35,528 bases of DNA from Mesostigma viride (taxonomy: Eukaryota; Streptophyta; Mesostigmatophyceae; Mesostigmatales; Mesostigmataceae), in assembly GCA_009746045.1 (NCBI GenBank), contig RPFO01000729.1, forward strand, positions 1 to 35,528, given 5' to 3'. The translations under genes were made by a program, and so were the position numbers. How positions within the stretch are numbered: position 1 is the stretch's first letter; each line of letters opens with the position of its first letter. This document shows positions 24,805 through 32,647 of the stretch, in pieces. The notes under the pieces were generated by a model. That model was not told the origin of the DNA, searched no databases, and saw only the letters and a list, made by a program, of their open reading frames with translations.

Positions 24805-24829
24805 AAAAAAATGTCGTATCCATTATATG
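24805..24829 (+). promoter_or_regulatory. Shared promoter string AAAAATGTCGTAT plus ATTATA
   Basis: AAAAATGTCGTAT (24806-24818) is followed by CATTATATG just before the ATG at 24827. The same 13 bases followed by ATTATA occur at 29466-29488 before the 29502 gene. Two exact 13-mers in this position are unlikely by chance. Confidence 0.6.
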
Positions 24830-25441
24830 ATGGATCCGTACTGGCCGTACCCGCCGGAGGAAAGACTTCCGGGAAACATACTCTACAAAATGCTGTCCGG
24901 CACCGCGAACGTCGGAAAGAAAGCGCTCGGATGGGTCCGAGGCAGCGTCGGGGCGTGCGCGAGCGGAATCGGGAAAACGCTCACGAGAGAGCAAATCGAG
25001 CGGCTCGTGGTCACTCTGTACAAGGAACTCCCGGCCGCGTTCATCAAAAAGACGCCGACGCCGACCCTTTGCATTCTCGTCGGCGACGAAGTCGTCGGCC
25101 GCCTTCTCATGAACATGTGCAAGCAGGCACTGCAAGGCAGCCCGGACGCGCACGAACGTCTCGTCCATATCGCGTTCATGTTGACGAAGACGTCCAAGGA
25201 CGTGCTTTTCCGCATCCCGAAAGAGTACCTTTGCGAGATCATTTCGCGGGCCACGAACACCACGCAGAGGGTCGCCATGTTGCAGAACACGGTCGACTTT
25301 CACAAGAAGTTCGGCAACGAGGATTTCCGCGATCTCGGAATGCGGGCCGGCCGGGCGTTCGCCAACGAGGCGGGAGACGGGCCTTACGACATGCAGGGCG
25401 GGCGGGGGGCGGGGGGAGGGGAGGCATGCCGATGTTCGTGA
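24827..25441 (+). CDS. Unknown, probable structural protein; may be fused to the next frame
   Basis: A 204-aa frame from the ATG at 24827 (MMDPYWPYPPEER). It is mostly helical, with an amphipathic middle (EQIERLVVTLYKELPAAF, IAFMLTKTSKDVLFRIPKE) and a Gly-rich end. Its end overlaps the next frame (ATG at 25426) by 16 bases. G6, G6 and G4 runs at 25404-25420 lie just before the overlap, and the offset is one base in the same direction as the other shifts here. So the two may be one protein of about 733 residues. The shared promoter string suggests late, strong expression. No family is recognised. Confidence 0.6.
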   Translation: MMDPYWPYPPEERLPGNILYKMLSGTANVGKKALGWVRGSVGACASGIGKTLTREQIERLVVTLYKELPAAFIKKTPTPTLCILVGDEVVGRLLMNMCKQALQGSPDAHERLVHIAFMLTKTSKDVLFRIPKEYLCEIISRATNTTQRVAMLQNTVDFHKKFGNEDFRDLGMRAGRAFANEAGDGPYDMQGGRGAGGGEACRCS

Positions 25442-27024
25442 ACAACGTGTACCCTCGCGGCCCGATTCGACGCGGGAACGCCGGCGGCGGTGGGAACGCG
25501 GCTGTGTATTTCAACGCGCCTCCGAACCAGAACCCGTGGACGCATTACGGCGGCCAGGCGCGCACCGCACACCAAGCGGCGTGTTGTCAGGTGGTGCAGT
25601 CCGCGGTCAACAACGCGCACCGGATGCGCGCGGAAAGCATCGCGGGGGCCTTGAACCCGTACACGAAGGTGGGAAAGACCGAGGAACCTTCGCCGGGCGT
25701 GCCTGGTTCTTCGAAGGACGGGAACGCGTTGAGGGGGGACAAGGTGTTCGGCCCGGGGTACTTGTGGGGCGGATTGGTCTACGATGAGCCCCCTCCACCT
25801 CCACCTGCATCGACGCCACCTCCACCTCCACCTTCACCGAAAGCACCGGGAGCACCGGCTAGGCCGCCTTCCCCACCAGGGGGCGGGGCGAGTGGCTCCG
25901 GTGTGAGGGTTACAGCGGAAGATATTGTCGGGGATGCAATTAAAGATTTACCGGAACCGGACCAAGAAAATGTTAAAGGCTATGTGGACAGCGTGCTGGT
26001 GTACGGCCATTATCGCGGAAACACAAAGGAATACTTGTCTGATGCTTTGGAAAAGGATCTGGAAAGCGAAGGAATCCCACAAGCGACTATTAAACGAGTA
26101 GTGGAAGAAGTCGAGGGGGTTTTGGATAGTGTGAAGAATTTTGGAGGTTTAGTGGGGAATATACCTGTAACGATGGGAGAAGCCGCAAAGGCACGTGAAT
26201 GGAGGTTGACAAACCTTGACCGCAAACCGGGTATCACGAAGGAACAGCTTGACGACCTGATGAAATACGCGCATGGACCCAGTGGACCACATGAAAGGGC
26301 GTTACGGTTGGGGTACTTGTTTGAGGAGAAAACGCGTTTACGCGATCATCCAGAAGAGCTTAAGAAGGTCTCAGATTTGTACAATGAATTGTTCAAGGAG
26401 ACGGAAATAAAACCAGTCGAACCAGACATGTTAGACGATAGAGCACGGGAATATGGCGGAAAGGCAGCTCATTACTTGAATATATTGGCAAGTGATGATG
26501 ACTTTCCAGCACTTCGTACAAATTTGAGAAGTCTAGCGGGGGATTTGCATAAGATACCAAGATGGATGATCTACACAGACGACAGTGCGGGCAAGATGTA
26601 TGATAGCGGAAACTCAACAAGAAAAGCAGCTGACAAGGTGTTTTCTAATGTCCTACCGCGATTCATATCGGACTTAAAAAAACAGGCAACGGAGGATGAT
26701 ATCAATCAGAAGGAACTGGAAGCAGTAGGTCTACTTACGGCAATACAAATAGGCGACAGAGCGGGGCTAGGGACCCAAGCGGAGGAGTTGCGCGATAGAG
26801 TGACGATATTAGCAGATGTCATGAGGGACAAATTGAAACGTGCAAAATCTGCAACCGCGTCGCAAAAGCGCGTCCGTCGTACGGCCCCGCACAAGGCCCG
26901 CGCCAAAACCGTGAAGAAGAAAGCCCCCGCCCAGAAGAAGGCCGCGCCCAGGAAGAAAAAGGAAGCCGCCGCCTCCCGCCCCCACTGTCTGGGCGTCAAC
27001 TCCAAGTCGATTTTCTGCGGCTAA
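25426..27024 (+). CDS. Unknown multi-region protein with Pro-rich linker and basic C-terminus
   Basis: A 532-aa frame from the ATG at 25426. Residues 1-115 are Gly/Asn/Pro-rich. A linker near residues 123-165 is almost all Pro with Ser and Gly. From about 25910 to 26860 the DNA is clearly richer in A and T, and the protein is helical and charged. The last 60 residues are Lys/Ala-rich (KKKAPAQKKAAPRKKK), like histone tails or DNA-condensing proteins, and end in CLGVNSKSIFCG. The basic tail suggests DNA contact; the rest is unknown. It may be fused to the frame before it. Confidence 0.6.
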   Translation: MPMFVNNVYPRGPIRRGNAGGGGNAAVYFNAPPNQNPWTHYGGQARTAHQAACCQVVQSAVNNAHRMRAESIAGALNPYTKVGKTEEPSPGVPGSSKDGNALRGDKVFGPGYLWGGLVYDEPPPPPPASTPPPPPPSPKAPGAPARPPSPPGGGASGSGVRVTAEDIVGDAIKDLPEPDQENVKGYVDSVLVYGHYRGNTKEYLSDALEKDLESEGIPQATIKRVVEEVEGVLDSVKNFGGLVGNIPVTMGEAAKAREWRLTNLDRKPGITKEQLDDLMKYAHGPSGPHERALRLGYLFEEKTRLRDHPEELKKVSDLYNELFKETEIKPVEPDMLDDRAREYGGKAAHYLNILASDDDFPALRTNLRSLAGDLHKIPRWMIYTDDSAGKMYDSGNSTRKAADKVFSNVLPRFISDLKKQATEDDINQKELEAVGLLTAIQIGDRAGLGTQAEELRDRVTILADVMRDKLKRAKSATASQKRVRRTAPHKARAKTVKKKAPAQKKAAPRKKKEAAASRPHCLGVNSKSIFCG

Positions 27025-27076
27025 AACGGCCGACAAATTGTGTGCGACCACTGTATCCTCGTCCCCGTCCCGTCCC

Positions 27077-27670
27077 ATGGAGTCGTCGGCGCTGATCACG
27101 TGCCCGTCGTGTGGCAAGCAAAAGGCGCCGGAGGGGTTCAACAACCGCAGTCTCCGCCTCCACGGGCCGTGCAGAGAATGCCGCGCGGAGGATAACAAGA
27201 AGTTCAAGGCATCCAAGGAGGGATATTTTCGTCACCTCATCCGAAATCTCGCGACCGCGCGCAAAAAGTCCGCGCGCAAAACCTCTCTTTCCATCTCGCT
27301 GTTCGTCCGCGATCTCGTGGAAATCTGGGAAACCCAAGGGGGGAAGTGCGCCATCACGGGGATCAACATGACGCACGGGCCGGACGCCGAAGTCCCCGGC
27401 CGTTCGGCGGTCATTGACGTCATCGATCCTTCTAGAGAGATCTCCAGATCCAACGTGCGGCTCGTGTGCAGGAAGGTCAAGCGGATGAAGGGGAATGACG
27501 ACGTCGAATCGTTCCGAAACTTCTGCGCTTTGGTCGCAAAGGCTTCCGACGACGCGGCGCTGGACGGTACGGACTTCGAGTTTGACACCGCCGACATGGA
27601 AGATGACGTGGAAGAACCAGGAGCGTCCACGAGACAAAGGTGGGCCGACGAGGAGGAAGAAACGGTATAA
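27077..27670 (+). CDS. HNH-type nuclease-like protein with N-terminal zinc knuckle
   Basis: A 197-aa protein from the ATG at 27077. C9-x2-C12 and C32-x2-C35 form an N-terminal zinc site. At about 90-140 an HNH-like pattern follows: GGKCAITG with C91, then VIDVIDPSREISRSNV with D114, then RLVCRKVKRMKGN. Similar HNH proteins in phages and giant viruses read S-x-DRID; here the catalytic His is not obvious, so it may be inactive. The C-terminus is acidic. A TATA box for the next gene overlaps its stop codon. A DNA-cutting or binding role is inferred. Confidence 0.7.
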   Translation: MESSALITCPSCGKQKAPEGFNNRSLRLHGPCRECRAEDNKKFKASKEGYFRHLIRNLATARKKSARKTSLSISLFVRDLVEIWETQGGKCAITGINMTHGPDAEVPGRSAVIDVIDPSREISRSNVRLVCRKVKRMKGNDDVESFRNFCALVAKASDDAALDGTDFEFDTADMEDDVEEPGASTRQRWADEEEETV

Positions 27671-27673
27671 AAC
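27666..27673 (+). promoter_or_regulatory. TATAAAAC box for the ssDNA-binding-like gene
   Basis: ACGGTATAAAACCC overlaps the HNH gene's stop codon and lies 67-74 bases before the ATG at 27740, with a pyrimidine-rich leader between. Confidence 0.6.
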
Positions 27674-27739
27674 CCGGGAGCCTCCAAGTTTTCGTCAAAC
27701 GACTCCCACTCTTCCTCCACCCACTCCTCTTGATCCGCC

Positions 27740-28462
27740 ATGGCGTCCACCGTGGTTCTGTTCGATGACTTCGACGTCAACAAAGTCCTGTACAAAGACC
27801 CCAAGAGAACCGGGAGGGGGCAAGCCGGCCCGGGCGCTCTCTCGGCCTTCATGTCCTACGGCGTCGAAGGCACGCCGGTCCGCATCCAGACCCCTCGCAT
27901 GCGTGCCCCGTTCGGCATCAGCTTTTTCGAGCCCAAGAACGGCCAAGGCGACAAGAAGTACACGCTCGACCTGTCCTTCGACGGGTTCGCGAACGAGGGC
28001 ACCGACTCGGCCACCTTTTACGAGATGTGGACCGGGCTCGACACCCGCAACAAGCAGCAATCGTTCCAAAAGTGCGTGGAATGGTTCGGCAAGCGGATGA
28101 GCGAAGAGCTCGTGGAAGAGCTCTACACGTCGGCCGTCAAGCAATCCAAGAAGGAGGAATACCCTCCGACTCTCAAGTGCAACGTCCCGTGCCGCGACGG
28201 CCACTTCCAGACGCGCTTCTTCGACGAGGAGAAGCGGCCGGCCACCTTCGCGGACGTCCAGAAGGGCTGCGAGGTGCAAGCCATCCTCGAGGTCTCCCGT
28301 ATGTGGTTCATGGACAAGCAGTTCGGCTGCACGCCGGTCGTGCAGTCCCTCCAGTTCTTCCCCTCCACTCGCATGCCCGACGGGTACTGCTTCGTGGACA
28401 GGGACAGGGACCAGGCGTCCGACGAGGAGCCGGGCCCGAAGAGGTCGCGCTCGGACGATTAA
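27740..28462 (+). CDS. Probable single-stranded-DNA-binding-like protein of giant virus type
   Basis: A 240-aa protein. VRIQTPRMRAPFGISFF at about 51-67 followed by KKYTLDLSFDG matches, as far as I recall, a conserved family in Nucleocytoviricota thought to be SSB-like (recorded as a domain of unknown function). These proteins are usually abundant during replication. The rest is beta-rich and ends in an acidic and basic tail (DEEPGPKRSRSDD), which is typical of SSB tails. The gene has its own TATA box and an AATAAA about 40 bases after its stop. The role in replication is inferred from the family. Confidence 0.65.
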   Translation: MASTVVLFDDFDVNKVLYKDPKRTGRGQAGPGALSAFMSYGVEGTPVRIQTPRMRAPFGISFFEPKNGQGDKKYTLDLSFDGFANEGTDSATFYEMWTGLDTRNKQQSFQKCVEWFGKRMSEELVEELYTSAVKQSKKEEYPPTLKCNVPCRDGHFQTRFFDEEKRPATFADVQKGCEVQAILEVSRMWFMDKQFGCTPVVQSLQFFPSTRMPDGYCFVDRDRDQASDEEPGPKRSRSDD

Positions 28463-28500
28463 GAATGGACCGGGTCTAAATGAACTATGTAACTGGTGTC

Positions 28501-28508
28501 TAATAAAG
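28501..28508 (+). terminator. Polyadenylation-like signal TAATAAAG
   Basis: TAATAAAGATTAATTTC lies about 40 bases after the stop of the SSB-like gene and contains AATAAA. It may mark the 3' end of that transcript. Confidence 0.4.
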
Positions 28509-28549
28509 ATTAATTTCATGCATTATCATATCAAACTCGTACATCCAAC

Positions 28550-28978
28550 ATGCAACTAGACAGTTCCGTGAAAGCTCTCCTCGTAGGTTCGTCCGCGCCG
28601 TTGACCGCACTGTTGCCCGCGTATATGGCCGCGATCCGTTCGTTCGCAGGAGAGGGGGCGGCGGTATCCGTAGGCACGGAGTGGGTCCTATTCATGGTGA
28701 CGCTGCTGCTAGGATTCGGAAACCTCGCGGCCGTGCGCTGGTCTCGAAGCTTCGACGAAAATATATCCAGCGAACGGAAGTTTCTAGTGACCGGCGCGGC
28801 GTGCGGATTCGTGATCGGTCTCCTGGTCGCCAGTTCCGGCTTCCACGTGGCCGTCTTCCCCGACTGGTCCATCGTGGGCCATTTAGCGACCATCGCAGCG
28901 TCCACCGCGGCGTACGCGTCCTTGTTCCACTTCGTCTTGAGGCCATTAGACGCCCTCATGGACCAGGTGTGTCCTTGA
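28550..28978 (+). CDS. Membrane protein with about four spans
   Basis: A 142-aa protein from the ATG at 28550. Hydrophobic segments lie at about 7-27 (KALLVGSSAPLTALLPAYMAA), 44-64 (WVLFMVTLLLGFGNLAAV), 80-97 (FLVTGAACGFVIGLLVAS) and 108-127 (WSIVGHLATIAASTAAYASL). A charged loop RWSRSFDENISSERK separates the second and third. It ends LFHFVLRPLDALMDQ. No transporter motif is recognised. Probably a virion or host-membrane protein. Confidence 0.65.
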   Translation: MQLDSSVKALLVGSSAPLTALLPAYMAAIRSFAGEGAAVSVGTEWVLFMVTLLLGFGNLAAVRWSRSFDENISSERKFLVTGAACGFVIGLLVASSGFHVAVFPDWSIVGHLATIAASTAAYASLFHFVLRPLDALMDQVCP

Positions 28979-29034
28979 AGCTCGTTTCGCGCTCGAGGAT
29001 TCAAATCACACCGCTACGGTAGCGCGAGGACGCC

Positions 29035-29481
29035 ATGAACGCGATCGGTATCTGCTTGCGGATCGTGTACGCTGCTAGATCGGTCCCAAAATCCCAAAGG
29101 TGGCTAAAGAGAGTGGCGAAAGAGAGAGGAATCCGCATCCAGCACGCAGGGAACGGAGGCGAGAAACAGCTCGTGTCCTTCACGGGCCGCACGTACTTCG
29201 TCGACGGGTTCACGATGGACACGGATCCGCCCACCGTGTTCGAATACCACGGCGATTTCTGGCACGGAAACCCGGATAAGTACGGTTTTTTTGAAATGCA
29301 TCCGTTGAAGAAGCGCTGCCACGGAGAACTCTACATCCGGACGAAGAGAAAGGAACAAGAGATCCTGAACATGGGTTTCGCGCTAGAAACGAGGTGGGAG
29401 TGCGAGGACGAAGGCCTCCCTCCGCCCGATTGGAAAGTCCCACCCGATTTCCCTCTCCACCCAAGAAAAATGTCGTATTAA
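29035..29481 (+). CDS. PD-(D/E)XK-type nuclease (Vsr-like)
   Basis: A 148-aa protein. FVDGF with D57 is followed by FEYHGDFWHGNP with E70 and H72. Then KKRCHGELYIRTKRKEQEI and later GFALETRWECE. This D...ExH-GDFWHG layout is found in small Vsr-like or homing-type endonucleases of phages and large viruses. It would nick or cut DNA. The basic N-terminal 40 residues may bind DNA. It ends 20 bases before the next start, and the AAAAATGTCGTAT promoter string overlaps its stop. Confidence 0.75.
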   Translation: MNAIGICLRIVYAARSVPKSQRWLKRVAKERGIRIQHAGNGGEKQLVSFTGRTYFVDGFTMDTDPPTVFEYHGDFWHGNPDKYGFFEMHPLKKRCHGELYIRTKRKEQEILNMGFALETRWECEDEGLPPPDWKVPPDFPLHPRKMSY

Positions 29482-29488
29482 CATTATA
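29466..29488 (+). promoter_or_regulatory. Second copy of AAAAATGTCGTAT plus ATTATA
   Basis: It overlaps the end of the nuclease gene and lies about 14-36 bases before the ATG at 29502. It shares 13 exact bases with 24806-24818. Confidence 0.6.
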
Positions 29489-29501
29489 CAGTAGCAGACT
29501 C

Positions 29502-30197
29502 ATGGCGGCACCGTATTGCAACGCACCCCAGTCCAGGCCGGACAGCTACATCGGGGCCAGGGAACGCCCACAGGTGTTTCCTGAGCTGTGTGGCGACCCG
29601 GAGTTCGAGACTCTTCGCTCGGCCCAGCAGTTGGGCACCGAGACCAAGCTGATCCCCTCGGACGAGTACGACAACGCGTATGGAATCGACACCCGCGCGG
29701 CTCCCCGTCTCGCCCAGTTCGGGAGCGGGTTCGACGCTCAAATGCAGTTCGCCAAGGACCTCATGCCTTCCAAGGAGGACGTCGTCAGCGCCATGCTGAA
29801 ACAGTCCGAGGGCGTGCTGGCCGTCACGAGCAACCGCAAGGACCTGCCGTTCACGGGCATCCAGACGCTCCGTGAGTACATCCCCATCCCCCTGAACCTT
29901 GGCATGTTTGGACAGATGAACCTGGCCTCCACCGGCGCGCTAGGCAGCGTGAAGCTCGACAACCAGTCCGGGTGCACGTGCGGCGCCGCGAACCCTGCCG
30001 GGTTCTCCGTACCCCCGACCATGGCCTACGACCCGCGGTACCAGGCGCCCACGTGGGCAGAGGCGGAGACCACGGTCTTCTCGATGCCTCCCGTAAATTC
30101 GGCCACGTCGCTCGGTATGATGGGCGAGTCCGGCCGTCCCGCTCCGAACACGTTTTATGGCGCTCCCGGCATGAACACGGATCTCGCTGGGCTGTGA
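29502..30197 (+). CDS. Unknown, probable virion protein
   Basis: A 231-aa protein from the ATG at 29502 (MAAPYCNAPQ). It is rich in Pro, Gly, Ala, Met and Tyr. Phrases such as TREYIPIPLNL, NLASTGALGSV and GMNTDLAGL suggest a beta-rich structural protein with loops. It has no membrane span and no enzymatic motif. The promoter string shared with the gene at 24827 suggests both are late and strongly expressed. The capsid or virion role is an inference. Confidence 0.55.
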   Translation: MAAPYCNAPQSRPDSYIGARERPQVFPELCGDPEFETLRSAQQLGTETKLIPSDEYDNAYGIDTRAAPRLAQFGSGFDAQMQFAKDLMPSKEDVVSAMLKQSEGVLAVTSNRKDLPFTGIQTLREYIPIPLNLGMFGQMNLASTGALGSVKLDNQSGCTCGAANPAGFSVPPTMAYDPRYQAPTWAEAETTVFSMPPVNSATSLGMMGESGRPAPNTFYGAPGMNTDLAGL

Positions 30198-30257
30198 GGC
30201 GCGTTTCGCGGTCTCGTTAAAAAATATCCGTTCTAGACACCGGACGGCGGCTTCGAA

Positions 30258-30734
30258 ATGGACGGGGCCGTGGAATTGGAAGAGTGGCGCAACAAGATGC
30301 GTTCCATGACGTCCGAATTCATCGAGGTGGACGACGCGTTGAAGACGACGTCCAAAGACCTCGCTCCTCTGCGTAAGCGCAAGAAGGCGTTGCAGGAGGA
30401 CATCCTGGCGTCCATGATCCGAGCCGGTGTGGACGCGTGCAATATCACCGGGAGGGACGACAAGCTCTTGGTGAAGACCAGGAAGAAGAAGACGCCGCTG
30501 AAGGACGTCCTCCCCGACCGCCTTCTTCAGTTCTTCGGCGGAGACGGGGAGAAGGCCGAAGCGTGCATGCGCGTCATCATGGAACCTCACGTGGAGGAGG
30601 TCAAGGCGCTGGCCCGCGTGTCCAAACGCAAGCGCAAGGCCGCGGAGTCGGCCGAAGAAGAAGAACCTCCTGCCCCCGAAGAGGAGGACAACCCCGTCGA
30701 GGACGAGGAAGAGGAAGAAGAGGACGACTCGTAG
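30258..30734 (+). CDS. Helical protein with acidic tail
   Basis: A 158-aa protein. The first 60 residues look helical (LEEWRNKMRSMTSEF, LAPLRKRKKALQEDIL). Residues 70-110 include KKKTPLKDVLPDRLLQFF. The last 40 are mostly Glu and Asp with basic patches (KRKRKAAESAEEEEPP). The layout resembles a family of small giant virus proteins of unknown function, but I cannot confirm it. A TTAAAAAATATCC string lies about 30 bases before the start. It may be regulatory or structural. Confidence 0.55.
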   Translation: MDGAVELEEWRNKMRSMTSEFIEVDDALKTTSKDLAPLRKRKKALQEDILASMIRAGVDACNITGRDDKLLVKTRKKKTPLKDVLPDRLLQFFGGDGEKAEACMRVIMEPHVEEVKALARVSKRKRKAAESAEEEEPPAPEEEDNPVEDEEEEEEDDS

Positions 30735-30877
30735 AAAGCGTTCTCCTTGCGCATGTCGCTCACGAAAAAATGGATCCCGGACTCCGGCTTGTTGTAGAAA
30801 CTCCCATACGCGTCGATCCACTCCCCGGACCAGGGAAGGACGGCGATGTTGTTGTGTACCGGATGACAATAACTCAT
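30587..30877 (-). CDS. Candidate 96-aa antisense gene
   Basis: From the ATG at 30877 the minus strand is open for 96 codons. The first 50 residues are protein-like (VLPWSGEWIDAYGSFYNKPE, HFFVSDMRKENAFYE) and lie in a 215-base stretch without another gene. The rest is a Ser run forced by the Glu tract of the gene on the other strand (30258-30734). It has an AT-rich upstream region. It could be a real small protein with a C-terminal overlap, or chance. Confidence 0.3.
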   Translation of the reverse strand: MSYCHPVHNNIAVLPWSGEWIDAYGSFYNKPESGIHFFVSDMRKENAFYESSSSSSSSSSTGLSSSSGAGGSSSSADSAALRLRLDTRASALTSST

Positions 30878-30949
30878 GACGAATGATTCTTTATGGATAT
30901 GATAATAAAAATCTCGCTCGTTCAATGACTTGTGTTTAAAAACTCTGGC

Positions 30950-31860
30950 ATGTGTACACGCACGACCATGGACTGCGCCGATTGCTCGCGGGTCGTCCAA
31001 GTGTCGTCGGACGATCTGCAATGTCACCTGTGCATGGGCGTGCTATCGAACCCGGTAGTGGTAGAATGCAGGACGCGGACAGAGGGCGGCAAGTGCGAGG
31101 CGGTCGTATGTCACAAGCCGTGCTTCAGCGAGCTCGTTTCGAGGCAGAAACGCCGCGGAGGAATCGTGGCCCCGGTCACGGGCAAGTGCATTCTGTGCAG
31201 GGCTCCGTGGCATCGGTACAAGTATCAGCACCTAATCACGTTAGGACGCATCACGGCTTTGGTACGTCGAAAGTGCATCAACTGGGAACGGGGATGCACG
31301 TTCGAGGGTTCCTCTGATGATGTGTTGAAGCACAGGGCCGGGGGCGGGTGTCCGCAAGAGAAAATCGACTGCCCGAACCGCTGTCACGGATGCACTGCCT
31401 CGTTCCTCCGCAAGGACCTGGTGGACCACAAGCTCGCGTGCGAGCACTTCCCCTGCCGCTTCTTCCTCGACGGGGACGGCTGCAAACACGTGGGGAAATA
31501 CACGGACCTCGTTTTGCACGAGACGACCTGCTCCTTCGCGACCCTATCCTGTCGCGCGCTGATCAACTGCGGCCGGGTGCAGCACGGGATATGGTCGAAC
31601 GTGAACGATAACAACTCGATGCGGTGGGACCTCTGCGAGGCAGGGAAGGACTACCACGTCTTGCCCGAGGACGAGGAAGGGGGGACGACGAGGAAGACGG
31701 GGAGGACGAGGACGAGGAAGAGGGAGAGGAAGAGGAAACCGAGGGCGAGAGTTCGGCCGCGAACAACTCCCGGTCTCTCGGCAGCGCCGCACTTATCGTG
31801 AACAGGTCGGACATCCCCGCTCGCTCGTTTATATCCATCGAGAACGTGTCGCTCCATTGA
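30950..31860 (+). CDS. TRAF-type zinc finger protein, one apparent frameshift
   Basis: From the ATG at 30950 (or 30968) the protein has a RING-like N-terminal Cys cluster (CADC, CHLC, then CHKPCF and CILCRAPW). A TRAF-type zinc repeat follows: CINWERGCTF, HRAGGGCPQ, CPNRCHGCTASF, HKLACEHFPCRF and HETTCSF. The end of this frame becomes implausible after the G6 run at 31679-31684. The frame that fits one missing base gives an acidic tract (DDEEDGEDEDEEEG) and a natural end at 31860. Total is about 304 residues. TRAF-finger proteins often act in ubiquitin signalling; a viral ubiquitin ligase or decoy is possible. Confidence 0.7.
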
Positions 31861-31912
31861 AGAGCCGCGTCACCTCGCCGATAAAACAAATGGGGACGTG
31901 TGATGAGTGAAG

Positions 31913-32615
31913 ATGTCTTCCACGACGTCGACTCTGCTTCCCGGGAACTCGACGGTGGTGGGAGATCTGGAAGTGAAGGGGAAAATCACAGCGGATTACG
32001 TGTACTCGCGCCACGGGTTCCAGATTTCCGAGCATCCCGTGTGGGATGACATGCGGACGCCGCTGTCCGAAGTGACCGTGCAGGGCGACAACCCCCCACG
32101 AACGTTTTGGTCACCAACCTCGGCGGCGGGGCCAACACCGCCAAGCTCCAGGTTGTCGAGTTTGGAAGCTCCAACCCGCAGCCAAAGGAGATTTCATCCA
32201 CATACAGACTCCTCACGCGTGGAAAGAGGGCACGGATCTAAAGCCTCATGTTCACATCATGAAATCCGGCACGGCGACTGGCAACGTAAAGTTCGGGCTC
32301 GAGTATTCGTGGGCGAACGTCGGAGATCCGTTCCCCACACCGACGACCGTGTATATCTGCAATTCTACCAGTCTCACTGCTGCAGATCAATACAAGCATC
32401 TCATATGTAGTCGCACGACGCCTCTGGGAACAGACTCGTGCGTAATATCCGGTGCGGGAAAGAGGGACTCGTCCATGTTAATGATGCGTCTGTTTCGGAA
32501 CTATAACGACGTGGATGACACGCTACAAGAGCCGGTGTGGGCTCTGGAATTCGACATTCACTATCAAGTGGACACCTTTGGCAGCTGGTACGAGTATCCT
32601 CCCCCCGGCGTTTAA
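31913..32615 (+). CDS. Phage-tail-fibre-like surface protein, two apparent frameshifts
   Basis: The start at 31913 reads STLLPGNSTVVGDLEVKGKI. The frame changes once at the C6 run at 32092-32097 and again near 32182-32190 (AAAGGAG), each as by one missing base. In the last frame PHAWKEGTDLKPHVHIM is followed by NVKFGLEYSWANVGDPFP. This PHxW...G..L.PHxH string is familiar from phage and virus fibre or receptor-binding proteins. The end reads FGSWYEYPPPGV. Expected total is about 235 residues. It probably sits on the virion surface. Confidence 0.65.
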
Positions 32616-32647
32616 AAATATTCAGTTGGATTTAGTAGGTCGGAGTA

